A stretch of 17,442 nucleotides of DNA, taken from positions 1-17,442 of the forward strand of contig DATKVV010000095.1 of NCBI GenBank assembly GCA_035529895.1, given 5' to 3'. This document shows positions 7,072 to 14,582 of the stretch, in pieces (within the stretch, counting starts at the first letter, position 1; every line of letters starts with the position of its first letter). The notes beneath the pieces are model-generated. The model worked only from the letters and a program-made list of their open reading frames with translations. It was not told where the DNA came from and searched no databases. This DNA is from JAUWKC01 sp035529895. Lineage in GTDB: Bacteria; Planctomycetota; Phycisphaerae; Sedimentisphaerales; Anaerobacaceae. The translations under genes and the position numbers were made by a program.

Positions 7072-8472
7072 TTATGCACTTTTGATTTTTAGAACTATGA
7101 CGGTGTCAATGAGGTCAGGCGCTTCGGCAGGCACGCTGACAACCACGGTGCAATCCTCTTCCTGGGTAAAGCTCAACTTGTGTTCCCTGTCAGCCAAAAG
7201 GTAAACTTCCTCCGTTCGGTTCTTAACAGCTGGGACAACCAATCTGCCGTCTTTTGGCCAGTCAAACACGTGCAGATACAGCTTGTTCGCTTTGGTGGTG
7301 CACCGGCCCCACGCCAGTTGGCCAATCGGGTTGGCCGTGGTGGCATAAATGCTTTCGCCGTTGACTTTCAGCCATTTTCCAAGGGCCTCCAGCCGTTCGA
7401 CGCTTGGCTGCGGGACAAGTCCTTCGGCGGTTGGGCCGACGTTGAGCAGAAAGTTGCCGCCCTTGCTGGCGATATCGACAAGTTTGCGGAGCAGGTCCTC
7501 GGTTGACTTCCAGTTGTGGTCGCTGCTTTTATAACCCCAGGTGTCGTTCATGGTCATGCACGTTTCCCAGTCCTCGCCGGGCAGGCCCTTGGCCGGTATT
7601 TTCTGCTCCGGCGTACCGAAGTCGCCGACGGCGTAACTCTTTCCCGGCTGGTCCTTCGGCTTTCTTCGGCCTTTGCTCACACGGTTGTTTATGATGATGT
7701 TCGACTGAAGGCTCCGCACGAAATTATACATATCCGTCCCGAAATCCTCGTTCCATTCAGGAATCCATTGTCCGTCGAACCACAATACTCCCAGAGGTCC
7801 GTACCCGCTTATCAGCTCCCGTATCTGCGGTTTCAGGTAGTTCTCAACGTAGTGCGGGAACTTCGCGTTTTGTTTTTCCTTGGTGTTACACGTCGGATAA
7901 TGCGGCCCCTGTGCATCAGGGTGGTGCCAATCCATAATTGAGTGGTAGAAGCAGAGCTTGATTCCGTGTTTGCGACAGGCAGCCGACAATTCCTTCAGCA
8001 CATCGCGCTTGAAAGGTGTGGCGTCCATAATGTCGTATTCGCTGACCTTCGAATCCCAGAGGCAGAAACCGTCGTGGTGCTTTGATGTAATAACGATGTA
8101 TTTCATTCCTGCGTTCCTGGCGATTTGCACCCACTGGTCGGCATTGAATTTGACGGGATTGAACCGGCCGGCGAGCTGCTCGTATTCGCTAACGGGAATT
8201 TGGGCATTGTTCATAATCCATTCGCCGATGCCGCGGATATCCTGGCCCTTCCACTGGCCCGCAGGAATCGCGTACAGACCCCAATGAATGAACATCCCGA
8301 ACCTGGCTTCGCGCCACCAGTTCATTCTCGCGTCGCGCTGCTGCGCGGTTTCACCTTCAGCGGAGGTACTGGTTGCTTGCGCGAGACCGCAAACTGCCGG
8401 AACGCACACCAGCGCAGCACCGATTATCACATTTTTGGCCCTCTTTAGCAATTTACTGTTGCTCGGGTTCAT
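7072..8472 (-). CDS. Secreted alpha-L-fucosidase, glycoside hydrolase family 29
   Basis: This 466-residue enzyme is predicted to remove terminal alpha-L-fucose from glycans by a retaining mechanism. A signal peptide covers about residues 1-33 (basic start, then VIIGAALVCVPAVCGLAQA); there is no good lipobox, so it is probably released to the periplasm. The GH29 barrel is clear: RFGMFIHWGLYAIPAGQW (57-74), the fucose-binding KHHDGFCLWDS (131-141), CFYHSIMDWHHPD (174-186) and nucleophile Asp233 in GVLWFDGQW. The general acid is not conserved across the family and cannot be placed by eye. The C-terminal part, from about residue 385, fits the usual beta-sandwich. It lacks a dockerin, unlike its secreted neighbours. 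It sits 33 bases after groEL-2 and 43 before groES, on the same strand, inside a chaperone block. The specific linkage cleaved is unknown. Confidence 0.93.
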   Translation of the reverse strand: MNPSNSKLLKRAKNVIIGAALVCVPAVCGLAQATSTSAEGETAQQRDARMNWWREARFGMFIHWGLYAIPAGQWKGQDIRGIGEWIMNNAQIPVSEYEQLAGRFNPVKFNADQWVQIARNAGMKYIVITSKHHDGFCLWDSKVSEYDIMDATPFKRDVLKELSAACRKHGIKLCFYHSIMDWHHPDAQGPHYPTCNTKEKQNAKFPHYVENYLKPQIRELISGYGPLGVLWFDGQWIPEWNEDFGTDMYNFVRSLQSNIIINNRVSKGRRKPKDQPGKSYAVGDFGTPEQKIPAKGLPGEDWETCMTMNDTWGYKSSDHNWKSTEDLLRKLVDIASKGGNFLLNVGPTAEGLVPQPSVERLEALGKWLKVNGESIYATTANPIGQLAWGRCTTKANKLYLHVFDWPKDGRLVVPAVKNRTEEVYLLADREHKLSFTQEEDCTVVVSVPAEAPDLIDTVIVLKIKSA

Positions 8473-8505
8473 TGCAATTGCTCTACGTTTGTCCTCGCAG
8501 CCCCG

Positions 8506-10158
8506 TTAATAATCCATGTCCATATCGCCCATACCGCCGCCCATTCCACCGTGGCCATGAGGCATTTTTTCCTTTTCTTTTGGCTTTTCGGTGACAAGGC
8601 AGTCGGTGGTTAGAAGCAGCCCGGCAATACTCACGGCGTTTTGCAGAGCGATTCGCGTTACCTTTGCCGGGTCGACAATGCCGGCTTCGAACAGGTCTTC
8701 GTACTTATCGGTGTCCGCATTGTAGCCAAAGCCGCCTTTGCCTTCGATGACTTTGTTAACTACCAGATTTGCCGTCGCACCGGCGTTGGCTGCGATATAG
8801 TGGCAGGGCATTAAAAGCGCCTTGGCCACTATATCGGCTCCGGTTTTCTCATCGCCGTCCAGTTTCAATTCCTTCACTGCACCAATACAGCGTATGAACG
8901 CGACGCCGCCGCCCGCTACGGTACCTTCCTCAATAGCTGCTCGTGTTGCGTGAAGGGCGTCTTCGATTCGGGCTTTTCTCTCTTTCATTTCCGCTTCGCT
9001 GGCGGCCCCAACATTGATTTGAGCGACGCCGCCGGTCAGCTTGGCCAGCCGTTCTTGCAGCTTCTCGCGGTCATAATCGCTGGTTGTGACCTCTATTTCG
9101 CCCTGGATTTGTTTTATTCTGCCCTTTATGGCGTCATCGCTGCCGGCGCCCTCGATGATAATCGTGTTGTCGTTGTCGATGGTTACCTTTTTCGCCTGTC
9201 CGAGCTGCTTGACGCTTACATTCTCCAGCTGGATGCCGAGGTCTTTGAAAATCGGCTCGGCCCCCGTAAGGACCGCTATGTCCTGGAGCATTGCTTTCCT
9301 GCGGTCGCCGTAGCCGGGCGCCTTGACGGCTGCAACCTGAAGGATTCCTTTCAATTTGTTGACCACCAGAGTTGCCAGTGCTTCGCTTTCGGCGTCCTCG
9401 GCTATAATCAGCAGCGGCCTTCTTATTTTTGCAGCCTTTTCGAGCAGGGGCACGAGCTTGGCTACGTTGCTGATTTTGTCTTCATAAACGAGTATGTACG
9501 GCTTCTCAAGCGCACACGTCATGCTCTCGGGGTCGGTTATGAAATGCGGCGAGAGGTAGCCGCGGTCGAACTGCATCCCTTCGACAAATTCTACCGTTGT
9601 CTGAAGACTCTTACCTTCTTCGACCGTGATGACGCCGTCTTTGCCCACTCGCTGGAAGGCATCGGCCATAATCCTGCCTATTTCTGCATCGTTGTTTGCC
9701 GATACCGAGGCGATGTTGATTATGTCTTTCTTGTTGGTTATGTCGATGGGTTTTGCCAGTGAGGCCAGCTTGTCGGTTACCGCCTTCGCGGCTTGTTGCA
9801 TACCGCGATTGAGGGCCATGGCGTCCGCTCCGGCTGCCAGGTTGCGATATGCTTCCTTGAACATGGCTTCGGTGAGCACGGTGGCGGTTGTTGTTCCGTC
9901 ACCGGCTATTTTCGACGTCTTGCTTGCCGCTTCCCTTACGAGTTTTGCGCCGAGGTTTTCGTTTTTGTTCACAAGCTCGATTTCTTCAGCAACGGTAACG
10001 CCGTCTTTGGTTACGGTGGGTCCGCCCCAGCTCTTGTCGATGATGGCGCTTCGGCCTCTCGGGCCCAGCGTTGACCTGACTGCGGCGGCGAGCTTCTCCA
10101 CACCGGCCAGCAGACTGGCCCTTGCGTCGGATTCAAATGCCAATTCTTTGACTGCCAT
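8506..10158 (-). CDS. groEL: GroEL-2 chaperonin (Hsp60) with Gly-Met/His tail
   Basis: This second Hsp60 (550 residues) is the first gene of the minus-strand block. All ATPase residues are present: LGPRGRS, Asp52 in TKDGVTV, Asp87 in GDGTTT and Asp400 in IEDALHATRAA, the equivalent of E. coli Asp398. It ends with MPHGHGGMGGGMGDMDMDY, a cavity-lining Gly-Met tail with added His and Asp. The apical face differs: E. coli Tyr203 is His205 (YLSPHF), Leu234 is Val, and EDVEGEA reads EDAESEA, so client or GroES affinity may differ from GroEL-1. GGAG lies about ten bases before the ATG at 10158, with a candidate promoter and palindrome further upstream. It has the features expected of the general housekeeping chaperonin, although it is not the copy next to groES. 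Planctomycetes commonly hold several groEL genes. Confidence 0.96.
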   Translation of the reverse strand: MAVKELAFESDARASLLAGVEKLAAAVRSTLGPRGRSAIIDKSWGGPTVTKDGVTVAEEIELVNKNENLGAKLVREAASKTSKIAGDGTTTATVLTEAMFKEAYRNLAAGADAMALNRGMQQAAKAVTDKLASLAKPIDITNKKDIINIASVSANNDAEIGRIMADAFQRVGKDGVITVEEGKSLQTTVEFVEGMQFDRGYLSPHFITDPESMTCALEKPYILVYEDKISNVAKLVPLLEKAAKIRRPLLIIAEDAESEALATLVVNKLKGILQVAAVKAPGYGDRRKAMLQDIAVLTGAEPIFKDLGIQLENVSVKQLGQAKKVTIDNDNTIIIEGAGSDDAIKGRIKQIQGEIEVTTSDYDREKLQERLAKLTGGVAQINVGAASEAEMKERKARIEDALHATRAAIEEGTVAGGGVAFIRCIGAVKELKLDGDEKTGADIVAKALLMPCHYIAANAGATANLVVNKVIEGKGGFGYNADTDKYEDLFEAGIVDPAKVTRIALQNAVSIAGLLLTTDCLVTEKPKEKEKMPHGHGGMGGGMGDMDMDY

Positions 10159-10219
10159 AATTGCTTATCTCCTTACTTACCGTTTCAGATGGTTCAACTA
10201 ATCATGCGCCTAACTATAA

Positions 10220-10232
10220 CTTTGCAGCAAAG
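10220..10232. promoter_or_regulatory. 13-bp palindrome, candidate operator at the chaperone-operon start
   Basis: CTTTGC-A-GCAAAG is a perfect 6-1-6 inverted repeat directly downstream of the candidate -10 hexamer of the groEL-2 operon, covering the expected transcription start. A repressor bound here would block initiation. It is not a CIRCE (HrcA) sequence and I do not recognise the regulator. Confidence 0.35.
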
Positions 10233-10241
10233 AATATACCA
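10233..10241 (-). promoter_or_regulatory. Candidate extended -10 promoter of the chaperone operon
   Basis: On the minus strand TGGTATATT forms a TG-n-TATATT extended -10 element about 75 bases upstream of the groEL-2 start. No convincing -35 is found 15-18 bases further upstream. Transcription would start near 10226, giving a leader of about 67 bases. It is the best vegetative candidate in the divergent region but is read by eye only. Confidence 0.35.
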
Positions 10242-10435
10242 GCTTTTTAACCGAAGTTGGCTTGTGGCGGTCTTTTCCGTCTTAACTTCTTCCTGTGAAG
10301 GTACTTATGGGACAGAAAATTGGCTGCTGGAGGGATAGCGCATGCCCTTGTTCGCTGGGTGAAAATGCAGGTTTTGGCACCTGAGGCAGGCCGCCTACGC
10401 CAAGTTGACAGGTTCTGAACACAGTGGTCAAAGCC

Positions 10436-10495
10436 GGCGATGGCATTATCAACTTCCTCGACTTCGCCACCTTCGCCGACTGCTGGCTCCGCTGA
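10436..10495 (+). pseudogene. Relic of a dockerin C-terminus
   Basis: Read on the plus strand, 19 codons and a TGA give GDGIINFLDFATFADCWLR. This is almost the same as the C-terminal dockerin repeat of the protein at 10710-14387 (GDGIINFLDYATLADWWL), and the DNA is also very similar. An in-frame TGA lies nine codons upstream (10406-10408) and there is no signal peptide or usable start, so it is not a gene. It is probably the last fragment of an earlier tandem copy of the beta-helix/dockerin family. It sits within the 551-base divergent gap (10159-10709), which otherwise holds only the regulatory candidates listed. Confidence 0.75.
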
Positions 10496-10567
10496 CAATA
10501 ACGTCAGCGGCCCCAAAATGGTTGAAATTGCCGCAAAAACCGCAAGAATAACCAATTCGCGGCGTCG

Positions 10568-10585
10568 TTAGCCCTCTTTGGCTAA
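10568..10585. repeat. Inverted repeat upstream of the first beta-helix gene
   Basis: TTAGCC-CTCTTT-GGCTAA is a 6-bp stem with a six-base loop, followed on the plus strand by an A-run and, after another possible stem (TTGGC...GCCAA), a T-run at 10609-10614. It could be a weak terminator for transcription entering from the left (a remnant of the lost copy) or an operator. The evidence is a simple inverted repeat only. Confidence 0.3.
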
Positions 10586-10693
10586 AAAATTTCCCAAAAG
10601 GCCAAGATTTTTTGTAACAAAATTCCCGTTTGCGCAGCTATACAGTAGCAGCGAGAGGACTCTTCAGTCGGGCTTACTCGTACCGTAAAACTC

Positions 10694-10722
10694 TTGAAAG
10701 GGTGGAAAAATGACGGACAAAA
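10694..10722 (+). repeat. 29-bp start-site repeat shared by both beta-helix genes (copy 1), with ribosome site
   Basis: TTGAAAGGGTGGAAAAATG and the next codons up to CAAAA are identical at 10694-10722 and 14567-14595. AAAGGGTGG is a good ribosome site about five bases before the ATG, and it fixes the start of both proteins. Upstream of this point the two leaders are unrelated, so the duplication breakpoint lies just before the ribosome site. Confidence 0.8.
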
Positions 10723-13700
10723 CGAGGCTTGTAGGAATTGTAGCGGCTGTAATGGCATTTCTCGCACTTTCCGCTGGCTCGGCGCAGGGCGGGACGATTA
10801 CCGTGGGCCCTGGAGGAGGCTACGATTTCACTTCCATCCAGGCGGCAATTGACGCTGCCGGCACGGGCGATACGGTGATTGTCTATCCGCACACGTACTA
10901 CGAGAATATCTACTTCCTCGGTAAGGCCATAACCGTCAAAAGCATCAATCCGCAAGACCCAAATATCGTCGCCGGCACGGTCATCGATGCCGGCGGCAGC
11001 GGCAGCGCGGTAACTTTTGAAAACGGCGAAGGGCCGGACGCGGTTATTACCGGCTTTACTATTACCGGCGGAATTGGAACATATGACAATAGGGTTAGTG
11101 TCGCTAGTTACTGGGGAGGCGGGGTCTATTGCTATCGCGCTTCGCCGACCATTACAAGTAATGTGATTAGCGGCAATATCGGCCTCAACGACTGGGACGA
11201 GTATTATCATACCTACGGAGGTGGAATCGCCTGTCTTTCGTCCAGTGCGATTATTGCGCGCAATGTTATTAAGGAAAATGAAGCATTTAATGGGGGCGGT
11301 ATATACATTTGGGATGTGAGAGACGTGGGTGCGAATCCCACGATTACCAACAATATAATCAATGGAAACGAAGCAACGTATGGCGCAGGAATAGGTGTTT
11401 ATGGCGCAAACGCTACGATTGCCAATAATTTGATATGTTATAATTCGGTAACGGATTCGTCGCAATGGCCCGGGGATTCTAGCGGGATCGAGTCTGATGG
11501 TGGTGCCCATGTTATAATTACTAACAACATTCTGTGGGGTAATTTGCCTCCTCAGATAGACGATGTTGATGGCACCGCGACTTTATCTGTTACCTACAGT
11601 AATGTCGAAGACGGCTGGCCCGGAGAGGGGAATATAGATGAGGATCCTTTATTTGTGGATGCGGCTAATGGTGATTACCATTTGCAGGTTGACTCTCCCT
11701 GTATTAATGCGGGCGATCCGGGTTTTGTCCCACAGCCGGGTGAAACAGATTTTGAAGGCAATCCTCGCGCCCTTTTAGGCAGGGTTGATATGGGCCCGTA
11801 TGAGTTTGACGGTAACTTAAGACCTGTCGCCGATGCTGGGCCTGACCAGGCAATCACTGATATTCCGGCGCAGGTAACGCTTGACGGTAGCGGCTCGTCG
11901 GACCCGAATGGCGACCCTTTGAGTTACCGCTGGAATCAAACATTCGGCCCTGAGGTCCAGATAGACGATGCCAACGCAGCCATAACTACATTTTCACCCG
12001 CGGAATACGGTGCTTACATATTTGAACTTGTGGTCAATGATGGGTCTTTGGATAGCTTTGCGGACAGTGTGAACATTGTTATCGGCAACGGCCGCGTTCC
12101 TGTGGCCGATGCCGGCCTGCCAAGATATGCAGCGACCGACCCAGTGGAACTCGATGGAACAGGTTCCTATGACCCGGATGCCTCCGGAGCGCTCAGCTAC
12201 CAGTGGCAGCAAATTTCAGGCCCAACGGTAACAATTACCGATGGCAATACCCCCACACCAACAATCAGCGGGTTTACTCCGACAGATTCGATTCAACGTT
12301 GCGAGTTTCAACTAATCGTAGGTGATGGGCAGTATGAGAGTCTGCCAGGCACAGTTTTTGTAATAATTGTTCATAATCGTTACTCAGAAAGTTCGTTTCG
12401 GCTTGAAAGCGGCACCTTTGATCCGGAAAAACCTACGCTTGTCGCCTTTCGACGTGGAGATTACTGGGGGGGCGGTTCCCAGTGGAACAGCAGGGTGAAT
12501 ATATTGAGCGAAATTACGGACACTACTTATGACTATTTTCGAGCCGGCGATAAATTAATCCTGTATTTGTCAAGTATAGCGCCAAGCTATAGTCAACCTA
12601 TTCAACTGTCAGGTTGCAGCGGAGGTGCCAAGGCCGCAATAGTAGTCGCAGGATATATGAACAGGACCTATCAGGACAGGCGTTACGCGGTAAACCACGT
12701 AACAGTTCTTGATGGTGGTACAAGCAGATCTCATTTTTGTCAATTCCTTGTCAGTGCTGTTGATGGAGAGCAGTGTTGGGTCGACAGTTACATAGATGAA
12801 TATGCAGTTTCCCAGCCTCGTGTTCTAAATGTTGAAATGTATCAATTTGGCCATTGTGATACAGCGGATTGGTACATATATTCTCTCTGGCAACCGGATA
12901 TGAATGTCTTTAACGGTGGTGTTATCGCCGGTGCGTATTGGTCTGTCTTTGGACCGGGCAAAAACCTCCAGCTTGCATCAACGCCGGATACGATGACCTA
13001 TAGGTTTGAATGGGAGGGATCAACGCAGACCGGGTATATGGATTTTTATGATGAATCTTTATCTCCGGGCAGGCTGCCGGAACCTGTTACCCTTATGGTC
13101 GGCGGTCCCACCACGGGCCCCAATTCCGCTCCCGGCTATTTGACCTGTCAGGAGAGTGAAAACGCTGTCGGCTATCAACTATTGATGGGTCCTGACCCGT
13201 ATCGTGTTATGGATTACAACGTCGTCTCCGATACCCCCACCCCGCCAAACCAGGTTATAACCACGCTTCCTTTTGAGAAAACCTATTGGACCATAAAGGC
13301 CCGCGACCAATACGGCTCGACCATCTATGCCGACCCACTCTACGTCGACAGCTTTATCTTGACCAGGCCCATCGAGAACCTGAGTACGGGAAAAAGATAC
13401 GGCTATATTCAGCATGCCGTCAACGAGGCCGCCCCCGGCGATGAGATAGTGGCCAAACCCGGCACTTACTACGAAAGCCTCGACTTCAAGGGTAAGAACC
13501 TCACCTTCAGGTCAACAAACCCTGACGATCCGGCCGTCGTGGCGGCTACTGTTATCAAGGGTGACAAGTACAAGTCGGCGGTGACTTTTTCCGGCGGTGA
13601 AAACGCAACCTGCGTGCTTGCCGGCTTTGTCATCACCGGCGGCAAAAAGGGCATCTGCTGCCGCGACTGCTACCCCACCATCACCAACTGTAGAATCGAG

Positions 13701-14387
13701 GCTAACGCCGGCGCAGGTATTGAGTCTACGTTTTCCACCCCCAGCTTTTACGCTCCCCGAATTACCAACTGTGCCATCCTCGCCAACGAAGGCGGCGGTG
13801 TCCGGGCTGAAGGCAGGATAGCCGTAATACTAAGCAATTGCCTCATTGCAGCCAACCGAAAAGCCGGTGTTGATGCCTTTCAATCGCCAATAATCGCTAA
13901 CTGCACCATTGTCGGAAATGAACTGGTCGGCATCTCCAGCTACAGCGGCCAAATCCATGACTGTATTGTCTGGGCCAATTCGTCTGCACAAATTGTGAAT
14001 CCGGGCGCGCATGCCTCAGTTACCCATTGCGACGTTCAAGGCGGCTGCTCCGGCGAGGGCAATATTGATGCCGACCCGCTGTTCGTCGATGCAGCCAGTG
14101 GTGATTTCCATCTCTCGCCCGGTTCGCCCGCCATTGATGCAGGCCACCCGCTGACGGATTGGAGCAACGAGCCCTGGCCCAACGGCGGCCGGGCCAATAT
14201 GGGCGCCTACGGGAATACGAAAGAGGCGACTCGAAGCAGCGCCGGTTTTCAGGACTTAGCGCAGCTTTGCGCCTACTGGCTGGAGTACGACCAGCCTCTT
14301 GACATCGCCCCTCAGCCAACCGGCGACGGCATTATCAACTTCCTCGATTACGCCACTCTTGCCGACTGGTGGCTTCTTGGGCCGTAA
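10710..14387 (+). CDS. Large secreted beta-helix / PKD / hydrolase-like / dockerin protein, copy A
   Basis: The protein has 1225 residues. Signal peptide: 1-27. First right-handed beta-helix: about 29-365, starting with the DUF1565-like GPGGGYDFTSIQAAIDAA...V.VYPHTYYE and ending with the ADPLFVDA-type capping segment. Two PKD-like domains: about 371-458 (PVADAGPDQ) and 463-555. Residues about 573-780 look like a lipase-type alpha/beta-hydrolase: a PTLVAF strand, the nucleophile elbow LSGCSGG with Ser637, HVTVLDGG with Asp668, and FGHCDTADWY with His715. A fibronectin-like linker (about 789-885) leads to a second beta-helix (888-1170, again GYIQHAVNEAAPGD...KPGTYYE), then two dockerin-type repeats (DLAQLCAYWL; GDGIINFLDYATLADWWL). 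It is probably secreted or surface-bound and carbohydrate-associated. The beta-helix may be a lyase or a passive binding scaffold; hydrolase activity is a hypothesis from the conserved triad. AAAGGGTGG fixes the start. Confidence 0.85.
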   Translation: MTDKTRLVGIVAAVMAFLALSAGSAQGGTITVGPGGGYDFTSIQAAIDAAGTGDTVIVYPHTYYENIYFLGKAITVKSINPQDPNIVAGTVIDAGGSGSAVTFENGEGPDAVITGFTITGGIGTYDNRVSVASYWGGGVYCYRASPTITSNVISGNIGLNDWDEYYHTYGGGIACLSSSAIIARNVIKENEAFNGGGIYIWDVRDVGANPTITNNIINGNEATYGAGIGVYGANATIANNLICYNSVTDSSQWPGDSSGIESDGGAHVIITNNILWGNLPPQIDDVDGTATLSVTYSNVEDGWPGEGNIDEDPLFVDAANGDYHLQVDSPCINAGDPGFVPQPGETDFEGNPRALLGRVDMGPYEFDGNLRPVADAGPDQAITDIPAQVTLDGSGSSDPNGDPLSYRWNQTFGPEVQIDDANAAITTFSPAEYGAYIFELVVNDGSLDSFADSVNIVIGNGRVPVADAGLPRYAATDPVELDGTGSYDPDASGALSYQWQQISGPTVTITDGNTPTPTISGFTPTDSIQRCEFQLIVGDGQYESLPGTVFVIIVHNRYSESSFRLESGTFDPEKPTLVAFRRGDYWGGGSQWNSRVNILSEITDTTYDYFRAGDKLILYLSSIAPSYSQPIQLSGCSGGAKAAIVVAGYMNRTYQDRRYAVNHVTVLDGGTSRSHFCQFLVSAVDGEQCWVDSYIDEYAVSQPRVLNVEMYQFGHCDTADWYIYSLWQPDMNVFNGGVIAGAYWSVFGPGKNLQLASTPDTMTYRFEWEGSTQTGYMDFYDESLSPGRLPEPVTLMVGGPTTGPNSAPGYLTCQESENAVGYQLLMGPDPYRVMDYNVVSDTPTPPNQVITTLPFEKTYWTIKARDQYGSTIYADPLYVDSFILTRPIENLSTGKRYGYIQHAVNEAAPGDEIVAKPGTYYESLDFKGKNLTFRSTNPDDPAVVAATVIKGDKYKSAVTFSGGENATCVLAGFVITGGKKGICCRDCYPTITNCRIEANAGAGIESTFSTPSFYAPRITNCAILANEGGGVRAEGRIAVILSNCLIAANRKAGVDAFQSPIIANCTIVGNELVGISSYSGQIHDCIVWANSSAQIVNPGAHASVTHCDVQGGCSGEGNIDADPLFVDAASGDFHLSPGSPAIDAGHPLTDWSNEPWPNGGRANMGAYGNTKEATRSSAGFQDLAQLCAYWLEYDQPLDIAPQPTGDGIINFLDYATLADWWLLGP
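13074..13416 (+). repeat. 343-bp near-identical tract, copy A (pairs with 17100-17442)
   Basis: This stretch encodes the fibronectin-like linker and the first residues of the second beta-helix. It aligns without gaps to 17100-17442. Its first 83 bases (13074-13156) and last 130 bases (13287-13416) are identical, with a variable patch in the middle. Upstream parts of the two genes are much less alike. The left border coincides with the domain boundary before LPEPVTLMVGG. The tract may continue beyond the window on the copy B side. Confidence 0.85.
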
Positions 14388-14443
14388 TTTCGACAGGCTG
14401 TGGAACTGGAATTCGTGCTGCCCGGCGCCAGCGTGCGTTGGGT

Positions 14444-14539
14444 GAACTGTGGCCAGACATTGCACCGTTTGGCGGCGACGACATAGTCGATGAGCATGAC
14501 CTCAAGGCACTGTGCGATAACTGGTTGGAAGGTGGTTGA
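14444..14539 (+). pseudogene. Second dockerin relic in the spacer between the tandem genes
   Basis: In a frame different from the preceding gene, 31 codons and a TGA read ELWPDIAPFGG followed by DDIVDEHDLKALCDNWLEGG. The 'DIAP..GGD..V...DL..L..NWLEG' pattern is the usual planctomycete dockerin tail, and DIAP also appears in the dockerin of copy A (LDIAPQPTGDG). The frame stays open back into the end of copy A but has no start or signal, while copy A has its own complete dockerin. It therefore looks like the decayed tail of another paralogue rather than a frameshifted end. The 195-base spacer (14388-14582) holds nothing else I can support. Confidence 0.65.
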
Positions 14540-14582
14540 ATAGGTGACGATTTCGAATACCGAATTTTGAAAGGGTGGAAAA

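Noticed and set aside
10315..10410. Possible further dockerin remnant (IAHALVRWVKMQ) upstream of the first relic
   Set aside because: Only a loose resemblance to DLAQLCAYWLEYD; not enough to support.
10247..10555. Minus-strand open frame of 102 codons in the divergent region
   Set aside because: It runs antisense to the dockerin relic, has no ribosome site or recognisable motif, and its composition is that of a shadow frame.
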